Counted from the stretch's first letter, positions 24,878 through 37,199 are shown. The stretch is 64,000 nt of DNA from Monarcha castaneiventris obscurior (GCA_026261815.1 JAMPIT010000059.1:17470001-17534000), one strand, 5' to 3'. The notes: generated by a model not told the origin, from the letters alone. Numbers and translations: made by a program.

Positions 24878-26327
24878 GTTTCATCTAAACTGCTTGCAGG
24901 TCACCACACAACAAAGCAGATGCACTTGTAAACAACAGAACAATGTTGGTGCTTTTCTGCTTTAAGCAGTGTAGCTATGTCAATACAGTTTGAACAATAT
25001 GTTAATGATTCAGACTGTTCATTTAGAACCTAAAATAAAGAACAAAATCAAAAGTGACTAAAATCAAAGGTTTTTGCCTTATCTTTATTTGTACAATTGT
25101 CAGGCTGAGAGTGTTGATGTTTTCACAAGCTACAGGACAACTAAATAATTGTCTTATATTTTCCTTGTCACTCAAAAATAGAGAAAGGGGGGTAAAATGG
25201 GTATTATATTTCAGGTATTTGTTGATATACAGATATTATCCTACCATTCCAGTCAAAAGTTTGATTGTCTCAGATAATACTCAGCTAATTTAACCACAGT
25301 GCTAAAACTGTCAGTGGTACCCTTTGTGCAGTAATTGAATGGTGCTAAGGAGCTTCATGACCTTTGAAAATGCCAGCTCCCAACCAGGACCTGATGTAAA
25401 GTCTTTGCAAGCACACATATCCTTCCACAAGACGTAACTGCTACAGCTGTCACACTCAGTTTTTTCTAATGTCAAATTCAGTTTGTCCTGCATTTGGTAT
25501 TTTGAATTCTATGCATACTGGTAGATGACAAGTCTTTTTATTTATTTCATTTAATGCTTTTAGAGATTTAATCAAAACCATAGTTTTGGAAAGCTTTTGT
25601 CTAAAGGGTGAAGCATAATGTCTTGTCTCTGACTGTCTACTGAGGCTTATGTATTAGTGGTCATCACCTGAAATGTCTGACAGTTTCCATTTTCTGTTGG
25701 AATATTATTTCACCTGAAGAATTTCAGCGTTTTTTTTAGAATGACATACAATAGGTTATCTGGCTCCTAAAATACTCCTATTGTAATGATGTTCAAGAGG
25801 GCCTTCTAGACTAAGAGATTTAACAGTGCAAAAGATCTATTCATGGTCCTATTTTATTAGTGTCATACACATATATTTCTTCACATAACCATACAATAAA
25901 CCAATATTTCCACACAAAGAGTAAAATACAAAATTATGAAAGAATATGAATCATAGATAAAAGGAGGTGATAATTCACACATCAGATTCTGAGCTCAGTA
26001 AGTTTTTTAGGTAGATCTCAGGAACACTGAAGGAGTCAATGCCTTTTCTTACACACTGACATCTCCGCAAAAGATGATGAATCACCCTTAAGAAAAATGA
26101 AAATAGGTATGTGTATTTAACAGCAAAATGCATTATACAGAGAAATATTCTGTTAGCATGTGAGAGAGACTGCAATGGAGGACAGAAAAATATACAAAAG
26201 AAGACAGAGCTAGAGTAAAATACCATTTTTCAAAATTATTATTCAAAATAGATTTTTTTTTTAATTTAAAAATAGGCAAAATAATACTGAACGTAGACAC
26301 ATTTAATTTCACTCTTCTAGTTACTTG
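24878..26327. other. AT-rich DNA, nothing recognised
   Basis: No gene or repeat was recognised. The T-rich sequence near 26250-26275 may be the decayed upstream part of the LTR fragment that follows. Confidence 0.5.
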
Positions 26328-26458
26328 TTTGCCTGTCTTTATCCCAACCTATGAGTTTTCTAATTTTATTCTTCAGATTCTCTTCCTCATCTCATCAGAC
26401 GGGAACAAGCAAGTGGCTGTATGATGCTTAGTGACCAAGCTGGGGTTAAACCATAACA
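26328..26458 (+). mobile_element. ERV LTR fragment (3' end only), same family as the nested LTR
   Basis: The plus strand shows TCTTTATCCCAACCTATGAG, equivalent to the R/U5 part of the nested LTR, and ends with GATGCTTAGTGACC then GCTGGGGTTAAACCATAACA, the family's 3' terminus. The 5' portion is missing or too decayed to see. This is an older or more damaged insertion of the family found at 19433-20013, in the opposite orientation. Confidence 0.75.
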
Positions 26459-29400
26459 TATCCCATGTGTCATTCAGTGGGGAATTAGAAAAGTACAGGG
26501 AAAATTTCCATTATCTTCTCTCCACACAATGCATTCTCTAAGTAAATAGGTAAAGTACTTTTATCATGGGATGTTCAGTGTTCCTAAGACTGAGTAGGAT
26601 CTCACTTTTTGTTATGACCACGACCTAGAATGCCAACAGCATTTCACAAGCCTCAGAATATTTTACAATCTATGCAAAAATGTCTTAATTTTCCCCCACC
26701 CTAACTCTGTTCAATTTTTTCTTGGAAACTACAGAATAGTTCTTGTGTACTATTACTACTGTATGACTTTTTGCCTATATAAAAATTGATAGATTTACTC
26801 TTTAAATAAACCAGATTCATATTCACCTTTCTTCCTTACTTGCAGTTGTTTTTGAATTATGTTACCTATCAGTGACCTAACCATGTTGATTCAGATTTTA
26901 TTGGCAGCAGCCCTTTTTTTTAAAAGCATTAACAATCTCTTTTGGGCTGCTCTGCAGACTTCTGCCTTCCATCATGAAATCATGAAGTCTTTTTCGGTTA
27001 GAAGAAAAACAGCAAAGACTGTAAAGCGTTTAGAAAACCAATTGCAATTTACAAAACCATGCGACCTTTATCTAAGCAGTCCATGATATTCTCTAGCAGT
27101 AAAAAATTTCTTTAGACAATCAGGTTTTTGGCTGAGATTGGTAGTATTGTCCTTAGCTGGGTTAGAAACTCCTGCTTAAAGTCTCCTTCAGGCAACAACT
27201 TGTATATCTTCTGTCTTCCATATATATTTTCCTACATTATATGTATGATAGATGTCAGCATAATGCCAGCTATGCTTATTTGTTCAGTTTGAAGTTAAAA
27301 GACAAATTCACTATATATATTGCCAGATTTCCTGTATATGTTCCTATCATAGTATCTTATTTGTGGTATAAAAAATGTGTCATGCTGTGAACAAAAGAAG
27401 GGAAGCGTAAGCTAAACTGTGGAACTGTGAACTGTACAACAAAGTCATTCAGCCGCCATTGTGAGCTGAAACCTAGCACTTACCGGCAGAAAGACAAGAA
27501 GAAAGGACCTGGATTTGGGATTTTAATTATTACATTTTTTGGCAACCCCCCACATGTATGTTGTATACATAAGATTTGGTCTGTACCAACTTCACAGAGA
27601 TGTAGTAGGCATAACAAAATTATGCGCTGCTATGATGGCGTGTATCCAAACTCTTGGCTGAACATCATGCCCTGAATATTGTCCTAGTTTTTTCTCTATA
27701 GCAATCAAAGTTAGAGAACTAATAGAAGCATAGCTCTCCAATGCAAAACTTGATCACTAACCACCATTTTTTGGATTTATCCTGACCTATTACGGGCCCA
27801 ACAACCTTTCTAATGTCAGTAATAAGAACATGAAGGTATCTCAAATCCAAGACTCACAATGTGCAAATCCTTCATATTTTCTACTAGGAAATGCTTTGAA
27901 GTTATTATTTTGTTTAATGTATATTAAAAAATAGCATTTTTATATACAGAGACATATAAGCATCTGCTGGAAAAAAAATATGTAAAAGTAAAATAAAAAT
28001 CATCAGTATTAGGTGAATTGCAGTTTGTCATAGAACAAAACTAGTTTTTGTGAATTAACAACACTACTTTGTGAGCTAACATGGAAGCAAAAATTATTTA
28101 TGCTTCAAACAGGACAGGCCTGATCAAAAAGCCTGATCAAGTTAATCAAAAGGCACTCATTGATTTAAGTGTGTCTTGGGTCAGTCCCTTTTTTTAATAT
28201 AAGTAATGCTCTCATAGTTTGGCTACTAGTCTTTGAAAGGTAATTTTCATGTTGCTTATCAGAAAGGTTGATGTATTAAAATTACTAGTTTCTGACACTG
28301 GAATTTAGTTTGCAAGATTTTATGAACAGCAAAATGTTGCATCACAACGACTTCTTCATAAATGTCACACTTTATTTACCCGCAATAAATGCAAATTATA
28401 CTTTCTGGGTCTGTGTGTTTTCATGGTGACATCTGGGAATTTAGTAAATTGTAGAATAGAATTCTGCTTCTGTTGTTTTGCCGAGAGGTTATTGTTGTGG
28501 TATTTACCACTGCAGTGTTTGAATTCTTGTGTGCTGGACATCAGACATCACCTCCAGGGAGAAAAAAAGAATATTTCAGAGCATTTTAGAAAGAAATTTG
28601 CATTTATCCATAGCCTCAGGGATCATTTTCTGTGAAACATACCTGGAAATCAAGAATGTCTTCTGAACAGAGTCACATTGCTCTGCTAGCAGTCTGAAAG
28701 CCACAGAGCTGAGAATGGAAGTATAAATTATATGATTAAAGGGATTCTCCCTGTGGAGAACATAGGTAAACATCATACCCCTGAGAATTTCTTCAGAGGT
28801 GACTGCTGAGGCAAAATACCTGCTGTTGAAGATTTAGTTTCCTTGAACTTGAATTTCCTTGAAATATTGTTTCTCCCTCCCAAGCTCAGACTGGTACAAT
28901 TTTACGCTGACTCCTACTTCAATCTCTGTCTTAGAGACCTGACCTAGTTTTAAACAGTAAAAACATCAAAAGTGGCCCTCTATGAGCAAGTAACATTAAA
29001 CCCAGTATATTCAAGATGTAATAATCTAAAGTTGCTGGGTTTGAGGCCCCAGGTGTCATTAACTGATGCAAGACTACTGGCTGGTGGTGGGCTCCCTAGT
29101 TCTGCTCTTTTGTACTGTGGTTAGGAAAAAAAAAATTAAACTTTTTAAAGTTTACAAAGCCACACATTGAAAGATGAAGGGGAAAATCAAATGTCAGTGA
29201 TAAAAGGCACACAGGATAATTGCCCCATGTTGCATACATAAAATTTTGGAAAATAAAAGCCCAGACTTTGAGTTATAAGGCACAGGAATTCTACATTTTA
29301 GGATTTTCTTAAGGAAGGCATATTTTCAGTAATTCCAGATTAGAAATACTGTTATTGACACAGATGGCATCCGTTGTACTTTTAGTACCATTTTTTCTAT

Positions 29401-30838
29401 AAGTAGTTTTCCAGAATAAGGTAGCTGCCTTCAATTTTATACTAAGTAATTGTGACTAATGTAATTGTAACAGTAGACTTTCATATAAATCATTGCTGAA
29501 TTTTGTGCAGGACTCCTACAGGTTTGACAAATTTTTTGCCTGCTTTCTCAGCAAACTCTGTTTCAATATTAAGCTCTACATGAATTACACATCTAACATA
29601 AAAAAAAATTCTTTCAACTCCAGTTTTAAATGGTCAGTTTCCTAAAGCTACCATTGCTCAGCCCTGAATAAGGTAAAGGCCAGTGCCAATATGAGCTCAT
29701 GAATATGAAATGAAGATGCTGCAAAAACCAAAGCCAACACACTAAGATAGGAATTGATTGCAACTGTTTCAGAATACAAAAAAAAAAAAAAATCACTGAG
29801 GGAAAATCTTCTGTCATCTTTGTGGTGATTTTAAGTTCAGATCAGGTAAAAATGCACATAGATGGGCTGTCAGCACTGATGACAAAGATGATACTCCTGT
29901 TCTCTTACAGTGCCTCATCACCATCACATTTACTATATGTGACCTGATACTGTCTGATAATAATTAATCTTGTTCCACTACAGAAAGTCATTTGGGGCTA
30001 CCGATCTTTAGAAAAGAGCCTTAATCAACAGCAGAGGTACACAGATTAATCAGTGTTCATGTTATGCTGCAGAAAGCATCAGACATTGGTGTACAGCCAA
30101 GGGTAATTTTTTTTCGAGATACTTATTTGCTTTTTTTTTTTTTGAACCCTTAAGACATGAAGTTTTCTGGGTTCTGAATATAGTCATACTGTCTTGTTTT
30201 GGAATGACATGTGGCCCGTTGAATTATCATCTGCATGTATCAGATAAAGCTTATGTATTAGTACCACCTGGCTCAAATTCCTAAATTTTTTGTATAGTTC
30301 ATTATAAAGGAGGGGGCATAATCAAGTTATACTTCAATTCTAAGTCACAGAAATATTTGACAGAATTCCACAAAGGTTACACAGGGATTGACTGAAATTA
30401 CCTAAGCAACATAAATCCCATGGCTTTCAAACTTTTCTGGAAGTTCAGGCAGCACTGTTTTACTTGATTGCTTCTTGGTTTGTGTAAAGGTAGAAAAATA
30501 TGAATACTGTATGATTATTCAAAGTGCAGTCCCTCTTATACTGCTCTGTTAATGGTCCTTAGCTGAGATATGAGTGAAAGCGCAGTCAGAAAACCAAGCC
30601 AATTTCTTTACAAACAGGTCCACTGAACAAGCCAGAGGTAATATTATAAGTAAGAATGCAAATTTTCTTGTGTAGATGAGCTGGTCATTATGTTTGAGCA
30701 CATCAGATATTTATTGGCTTTTGCTGCTTTAGTGAGGAGAGGAGAAAAAGAAAGTGAAGATGATGACAGAGGAAAAATGCAATAATTTATCTGTCCTTTT
30801 TGTTCTTTTTTTTTTCCTTTCTTTTTAATTGGGGGAAA
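26459..30838. other. AT-rich DNA, mostly unrecognised
   Basis: No clear TE or exon. The segment about 27390-27680 carries several CpG sites and an 82-codon frame (27427-27675), unlike the CpG-poor DNA around it, and could be a fragment of an unrecognised ERV or LTR. A-runs occur at about 29778-29791, a T-run at about 30130-30143, and a T-rich stretch (about 30800-30827) precedes the next LTR. Confidence 0.45.
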
Positions 30839-31046
30839 TGTGGTAGAATAGGGACAAGAGCAAACGGAAGATTTCGAGATGTAACGGAAAGCAGGAGGCA
30901 GTGTGTAACCTTCCTCCCTCTTCATTCCTCTGTGATAAGAATTTCTCTAAACAATACAGCCCTTCATAACCCCAGTAGCTTTCCACCCCTTACTAACTTT
31001 TACCATCCCACTGTCCCCCCTCCTGACGTAGAGAAACCACCTCGAC

Positions 31047-31053
31047 TATATAA
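31047..31053 (+). promoter_or_regulatory. LTR TATA box
   Basis: TATATAA within the solo LTR at 30839-31202, positioned to start transcripts roughly 25-30 bp downstream, close to the AATAAA. Confidence 0.6.
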
Positions 31054-31069
31054 CCCCACGAAGTAGAAC

Positions 31070-31075
31070 AATAAA
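31070..31075 (+). terminator. LTR poly(A) signal
   Basis: AATAAA lies 17 bp downstream of the TATA box of the same LTR, as in class II avian LTRs with a short R region. Confidence 0.6.
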
Positions 31076-31202
31076 ACGCCATTTTGACCATCTGCCATAT
31101 TGGTGTTGTGTGTCTGTGGCCCGAGCAGCTTGGGGGCTAGGCCAAGCTGCCGTGCCGGGTTTTGAACCAGGTCGCCACTGCCTCACACACCTTGAGGCAT
31201 CA

Positions 31203-32367
31203 GGGAAAAAAAAAGAAGAAAGAAAAAAATAAGAAATTGCAAACACAAGCACAATTAGCGTAAAATGATGTCCACAATGTCAATGTACCACAAAACCTAA
31301 CTTGGAACGACAAGGTTTTGATATTAAAGAATAGCTGAACTCATGTTCATTTTAGCTTTAAATATATACTCACCTTTACAGTTTCTGGATTGAAAGAAAC
31401 TACTTTTAGGCAGCTTAATGGAAAGCACCAGCAGCATGGCATAGTTCACCACCAGTAAGATGCATGTTCAAACTCCTTGACCTAGTGACAATCTCTCATC
31501 ACAATCTTCAGCAGCAGAGAGAAATCTGGCAAACTGGCTTCCCGGCTTTCCTCTTTTAACTGTCAGAATTTGTAAGATAATTGCGAAATCTATAGCAATA
31601 ATAAATGACTAGACTGTTTTTCCAGTAACTACCCTTTCCAGTATTCCAAAAAGTCAGTCAGGTCAAAGTGTTCATACGTAGTTTATAGGCACACACAGAG
31701 GAAAATATATACAAATACACAAATGCACCTCAGTGAGCAGGCTAAGGACTTCAGACAGCACTCTGGATCTTTCTTTCTTTGTCTTCTTTTTTGTTAATGG
31801 GTTTAAAACACAGGTGGGAGGAAGATAGAAGGCTTTTCCAGCCTTGGCTTTGTCTTGAGTGACAAGTGATATATAAAAACTTGGTAAGTTTTCATTATGT
31901 TCAAGTATTTTCTATTTCTTGACAAACATAATCTACTATACTTCTACTACATTTTGTAATCAGTTTTTATTATCCATTCTAGTGTACATGAATAGAGCTT
32001 TGTTAGTGTTTGATTTAGCGTTATAAATGTCCAGAAATAAACATACGTAGGTATTAAAATGTTACATGGGTCTGATACTACAGAATTACCCACATGTCAT
32101 CCCTAAAAAATTCTTTCCTAATTTGAAAAATAAATTAAATAACAATATTATGACAAAGGAGGGAAAAAAACATAAAAGAGTACCAGAGTTTGTCATTCTT
32201 TTAATGATTTTTATTCCTTCAATAAAGAGTGAACAATTTCTCTTGTCTGAACTAAAAAAAAAAAAAGACAAAAGTCTTTCTAAAAGAGTTGTCAGTGCAA
32301 TATAACATAGAATATTACAGCTTCTGTGTTACTCTGTTTAACAAACACAAGTGAAAGACTGCTATAT
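31203..32367. other. AT-rich spacer between two solo LTRs
   Basis: Starts with an A/G-rich low-complexity run (31203-31240). Nothing else was recognised. Confidence 0.5.
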
Positions 32368-32601
32368 TGTCGCCCTGGTTTTCACAGTGCTCCATGTTTT
32401 TACTTTTGTAGTAGAAGTTCTCATGCACTTTCTATAAACATAGCTCTTGTTTTTCTAACCGGCTAAGAATGTTTACTGAACTTTCTGATAGTTGTTCATA
32501 CCTTTCTCCAAGGCGGAGAAAGGTGGTAGACTGTGTTCCTATCCTGTAAAATGCTAGAGGTGTTAACCTCATCCACCAATGTATGATTGTTTTAGAAGAG
32601 G

Positions 32602-32608
32602 TATAAAA
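32602..32608 (+). promoter_or_regulatory. LTR TATA box
   Basis: TATAAAA in the solo LTR, 8 bases before its AATAAA. Confidence 0.7.
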
Positions 32609-32615
32609 GCGTGAT

Positions 32616-32621
32616 AATAAA
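32616..32621 (+). terminator. LTR poly(A) signal
   Basis: AATAAA immediately downstream of the TATA box; a short R region is implied. Confidence 0.65.
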
Positions 32622-32640
32622 GGTGGGCAGGCCTTTTTGG

Positions 32641-32680
32641 CTCTGCTCCGTGGTCCCCTTTTGCCTCTGCTCCGTGGTCC
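32641..32680 (+). repeat. Short duplicated motif in LTR U5
   Basis: CTCTGCTCCGTGGTCC occurs twice, separated by a few bases, within the U5-like end of the solo LTR. It is either a family feature or a local duplication. Confidence 0.8.
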
Positions 32681-32741
32681 TGACAACCTGCTGCCTAACC
32701 TGCTGTTTGAGTCTGCGTGTTCGTGTCCAGACACTGCGACA

Positions 32742-35007
32742 CTATATAATTCCATTTGTCATTTTTCACTAGACTGGTCCCAGGTAGTCTCAATGATCTT
32801 TGTGTGAACACATAACTGATAAAGGGGATTTTAAGAAAGATTTTTAAATTTTGTTTTCTTAGGTGGTTTTCTAATTATGGCATATTATATACTGCAAGGT
32901 TTCACTAGAATAGGATTTCTATGCATAGATCATAAAATGATGAAAAAAATATGCATCTTTTAGCTGAAATTAGATATATTACCCTAAAATAGTTGAAATT
33001 AAAATGTAATATCAATAATTATCCATTTACAGAAATTTATTTATAATTGATTTAAAAGCACAAAAGCAAAGGAAGTGTGTGGGGGAAACTGAAGAGTAAA
33101 AAAACATTAAAAATAATTATTTCCAAAGTTTTAGAAATCTGTTCAATTGCTTATGGTGAAAACTTGGAAACTGAATTTATGATACTGATAGGAAAGTAAA
33201 GCTGGCATACACAAGTCATAACTGCAAATGTCAACCTTTAACCTTCTCAGCTGAAATGACTTCAAAGTATTCACTTGACCAAGGCATAACCTGAAAGCTA
33301 AATGGGTTGAGATCATTCTGGCTCTGATGACCTAAAAGGCACATGCAGGTCATGCTTCAGCACTCAGTTGCTAGCAAAGCTTCTTAGCACACATAAAACT
33401 GAGGGCATTGAAATCTTTGTCTCAAAAAGAATTTTTAAAATTCCCCAGACTGGCTGAGTTTCTCTGGCTCATTTGCTCTGCTTCCTTGCTCTGTGAAGAG
33501 TGAGAAAGATAAGTAGAATTCATGCAGAACTGTGCTATGCTATCAAGGAAAAAGTAACTCCCTGGGACAGACAGTATATATGCCTTTATGGTTTCAAAAG
33601 CCAACTTCATTTTTTGCACTCAGTAAAGATCCCCTGCCACAGCATAGCCCCCATTAACCCCTCTATTTCATAGAGCACTTATGTGTGGGGAGAGCAGGGC
33701 CTGGAAGGAAGACCTGAGCATGACCTAAGGCAAGTGAAATAATTTTCACTTTTACATGAGACTGCTCTGGTGTTTGCTTCATATATTACTGATGATTTGA
33801 GCTGTATTAAATTATACTGTTTGCTCATTGTCCTCTTAGGGAAAGTGGGTGGAAGCAAGAGCCTGAGAAATGGATGGATGTCAGAATAAAGAAATCTCAG
33901 CTTGTGATTGAAAATATGCAGGAATTTTGGTGCAATTTTCTGTGTAACACCAGAGAATGTGTACCTGAGACCACATATTAAAAGGTATTTGCACATCTAA
34001 AACATTTCTCCTTTTGGGGGGAGTAAGAGTGGCACTGTTTGTTAACAGGTTCTTCAGGAAACAGGGATTTAATTCCTCCCAGAGGTTCAACTGAATTTGA
34101 GCTAAATTCTGTTTTTGATTCAAGATGGCTAGGTAGGTAACTTTGGCTCAACTCTCTGAGGAAAGGCTAAATTGTGAGAACGAGTTGTGAAGTCTAGAAA
34201 TCAGAGATACTCAAATAAGGTAAGACTGCAGAAAGAGGTAAGACTGTTGAGACAGTAGTAGTTAGCTGGATTCAAGAGGGAAAACAGACATGAAAAGGTA
34301 TTAAATCCTCTCATAAAAAGAGGGAGACATAAGATGGCAACACAGAAACACTGAGGATGAGCCCTTTCCAAGGAAGAATGGAAGCTGACCTTTCCCAACA
34401 GTCTGATGACTGCTTGAACAGCAAAGACTCACATTTAATATTAATGGTTACTGTAATACTCATTAGCTCTAACTACCTATTCTGTAATTTAACCATTAAA
34501 TAATTGCTTTGCAATTTAATCTGTGTATATCCTTGCAGAGGTACTTTGCTCATGTTAAATGTCTTCTGCACAAAGTGACTTGGAGAGGAAGTGGTGCAAT
34601 GATCATACATCAGCCTAAGCTGGGGAAGCAAAAAGTGACAGAATATTCAGAGTTCCCACAAGTTATCAAAATCTGATGTATTTGAAAGCAGCCGTTTAGA
34701 AAATTATCACATATACTCTGTGTGCGTGCATTATCTACCACTGCTTTGCCCAAGTAGTCTTCATGCACCGGACCTGAAAGAGATGGGCTTCTTTGTAGTT
34801 TTTTCTTTTTCTGTCAGAGAAGACAATTTAATGATTAGCTGAGTGAAGGAGGGTTAGAAAAAAGGCATGACAAAACAACTGTCAGTATTATTGCACAGTG
34901 TTACAAAGGGTAATGTCTATTCTGGCTTGGGAGCTTTGTCTTGAACATTAACTCTACCATGTGTACTGGGAAAGTAGTGCAGAGCTGTAACAGGCACAGA
35001 AGCTGTA
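32742..35007. other. AT-rich DNA, nothing recognised
   Basis: No TE or exon was recognised. A 105-codon minus-strand frame at 33679-33996 has no known domain. Confidence 0.5.
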
Positions 35008-35133
35008 GGATCACTGTCCTTGAAGTTTTCCAGGATTTGGCTAGACAAAGTCTTGTTTGACCTGACCTACTGCTAGACATAGGCTCATTTTGAGATGAAG
35101 GTCGGGCGAGATCCCTTCTCACCAACGATTCTA
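35008..35133 (+). mobile_element. CR1 LINE 3' tail fragment
   Basis: Short CR1 end, recognised from the segment CTTGAAGTTTTCCAGGATTT (the post-ORF2 region) and the terminus GAGATCCCTTCTCACCAACG followed by ATTCTATGA. The copy is strongly diverged and truncated on its left; sequence from about 34910 may also belong to it. A 115-codon antisense frame across it is a by-product. Confidence 0.8.
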
Positions 35134-36732
35134 TGAAATACTGTACTCTACAGGTAAATTGAGTGAAACATATTGGCTGTCTTTTGTATAAAATGCAGAA
35201 AGGAGGACAGATTGTAAGTAGTGTTACAGTTCTTTTAGTTATCTCCACATGTATTTTGATGTTGATTGCTGTCTACCAGCTTGCAGTTCAGGAGGAAAGT
35301 TTGGTAAGGACACTGTTGTCAGTAACCATTTCTGACCTGAATCTCTCCTTCTGGCTGTCAGGATTTCACAGCATGCTTGTTAGACTTAGCCTTTCTACCC
35401 CACCCTCCGTTTTATATTAACGTCCTTCATGCCTTAATCCTTTCTGACTTTATTCTGTCCTTCCAAATCAAATAATGACAGAAGAATGTTAGCTTTGAAG
35501 TACACTGATTTCTAAACTATTTCCGCACCACAGAAGCTTAACCTGAATGTCACAGCGTAACTGCAGTTAAGAAAAATAAGAATGTGTGTATCTATTTGAA
35601 ATTTGAATCTCCCCTTTAGGAATATCTCTGGTGATTGAGGGAATATTATGAGGCAAATTCTTTCAGATGTGATTCACAATTCACAATAAAAGTGTTCATA
35701 CAGTAATATCAATTTACCATTTATTATCTTCACTCTTCGAGTTGGCCCTGAACAATAAAATGAAGGGTTACTAAAACTACACTTTCTTTGTGCTAACACA
35801 AATTCTCAAGTACTCAGCTCAAAAGTGCTACTAAAGAAGAATTTGAAGGGTAACTGAGAATTTCCTTGCTCTAAGAGGAGCAGGACATGAGAGTTTGTTA
35901 TGAGGAATAAGAAATTACAGTATTGTGCATCCCCTTGTTTCAAAATATCTACAGCAAGGGAAAAGCAAAATCTAAAATCCCATATTTATGTGAAATATTT
36001 AACAGATTAAAGAACTTCTGGAATTGTGAATCACAGTTACCTCTGTCATTTCATTTAGGTTGCCACCATTCTCTGTTTAAAAGGGGGTTTATTAATTTTA
36101 TTAATCTTTAAAGCTGATGAGTACATCATTCACACAGGCATGCAGATTCCACACACCCTGAAAATGGAAAAGCAAGTATATAAATGGTAAACAAGAAAAC
36201 TGATTCACAGTAAACTCTGAGTCCAACTGAGTTTGTGCTGTGTTTTAATGACTATTGAGCACAGACTCTATAACAAATACGTTGCAGAAAAAACATATAT
36301 ATCAATCCAGTTATAATAAAAATACGCACTGTACAATTTTGTGTTATCCATGAACACATTATAAACTTTATGAAGCATCAGATTTTACCCAAAGTCTCAG
36401 AATTTAAGTGGTAAAAAAATAAAGAAAATGTTGTGAATTTATTAAATAAATATTTTTTGAGAATTGTAAGACTGTTTCATTTGATTCAATTTTCCATTGT
36501 TGCTTAATTAACTTAAGACTTTGTTCAAAACAGTGGTATAAACCACCCCTAAATTCACTATTCTTTTCCAAATTACATTCAAGACAACATCATAATCTCT
36601 GAAACCAAATCAGAAAAGTTCAGTAGAATTTAGCAACTTAATTATGGATCTTGGTAACTTAGTAAATGAAAATCCTGAGCAGGAAGATGCCATAAAACTT
36701 CCCCCATTTTCAGCCATGCACACAGAGCTCCA

Positions 36733-36763
<31 letters not shown>

Positions 36764-37123
36764 GTAAAGCACATAGATAACGGACAATGCAAAATACTCT
36801 TAAAAGGTCAATCCAAGGACCATCCTTGGAGTTTACATTTTAGGCTGTGTGAAGATTCATTTGAGCCCTCACCAGTGCACAATGCAGGGAACAAGGGAAA
36901 GAAAGCTCCACTCACTTTTCATCTCAGCAGAAAGGGAAAACACCCAAGACCCTTTTTTCCCCTTTTGTGCCTCATATCATCCTATTCCCACAATTATTCC
37001 AGTGACATTTATCTGAAGTGAAGGATAAGAAATCAAAGCTCAGTAAAAGGAGACAGAATGGTCCCTTCTATGCCTACACTCCCTTTTCCCTTATGGTACA
37101 TCTGGGACTCTTGCAGCTGGAGA
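35134..37123. other. AT-rich DNA with a (TAAA)n microsatellite
   Basis: Nothing was recognised apart from the tetranucleotide repeat at 36733-36763. Confidence 0.5.
36733..36763. repeat. (TAAA)n microsatellite
   Basis: About 7.75 perfect TAAA units. It is probably length-variable. The minus-strand frame across it, with repeated Tyr-Leu-Phe-Ile, is a product of the repeat. Confidence 0.95.
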
Positions 37124-37199
37124 CCCTTTTCCTCTCCCTCTCTCCTTCTCCCTCCCTCTGCCCCCCTACCCCTCTCCACTCCCCTTTTACCTTCTTCTC
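37124..37199 (+). repeat. Polypyrimidine tract (76 nt)
   Basis: A run of C and T broken only by G37160, A37168, A37178 and A37189; the first 36 bases are uninterrupted. Homopurine-homopyrimidine DNA of this length can in principle form triplex structures. No mirror symmetry was checked rigorously. Confidence 0.93.

Larger units (their letters stand above)
30839..31202 (+). mobile_element. Solo LTR, class II (ERVK-like), 6-bp target-site duplication
   Basis: A 364-bp LTR starting TGTGGTAGAATAG and ending GAGGCATCA. The six bases before it (GGGAAA, 30833-30838) are repeated exactly after it (31203-31208). Six-base duplications are typical of class II retroviruses (alpha/beta type). Inside, TATATAA at 31047-31053 is followed only 17 bp later by AATAAA at 31070-31075, the compact promoter/poly(A) layout with a short R seen in avian class II LTRs. 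A GC-rich U5-like segment with CpGs follows (about 31120-31180). There is no internal retroviral sequence. The duplication lies next to a G- and A-rich run, so a chance match is less unlikely than usual. Confidence 0.82.
32368..32741 (+). mobile_element. Solo LTR, class II (ERVK-like), perfect 6-bp target-site duplication
   Basis: A 374-bp LTR bounded by TGTCG and CGACA, a perfect 5-bp terminal inverted repeat. The flanks are identical: CTATAT at 32362-32367 and again at 32742-32747. TATAAAA at 32602-32608 is followed by AATAAA at 32616-32621 and then a GC-rich U5-like segment containing two copies of CTCTGCTCCGTGGTCC (about 32641-32680). The ends, the 6-bp duplication and the compact promoter/poly(A) layout together indicate an avian class II retrovirus. 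No internal genes are present, so recombination between two LTRs has removed the provirus. Perfect ends and duplication suggest it is one of the younger insertions here. A 107-codon antisense frame inside it is not a gene. Confidence 0.93.

Noticed and set aside
32432..32755. 107-codon minus-strand frame
   Set aside because: It is entirely antisense to the solo LTR with defined ends and runs through its U5; not a gene.
34901..35248. 115-codon minus-strand frame
   Set aside because: It lies antisense across a CR1 3' tail and is a by-product of that repeat.
36733..36763. Regular tetranucleotide repeats considered as possible CRISPR-like array
   Set aside because: Simple microsatellite with no spacers; the window is eukaryotic.
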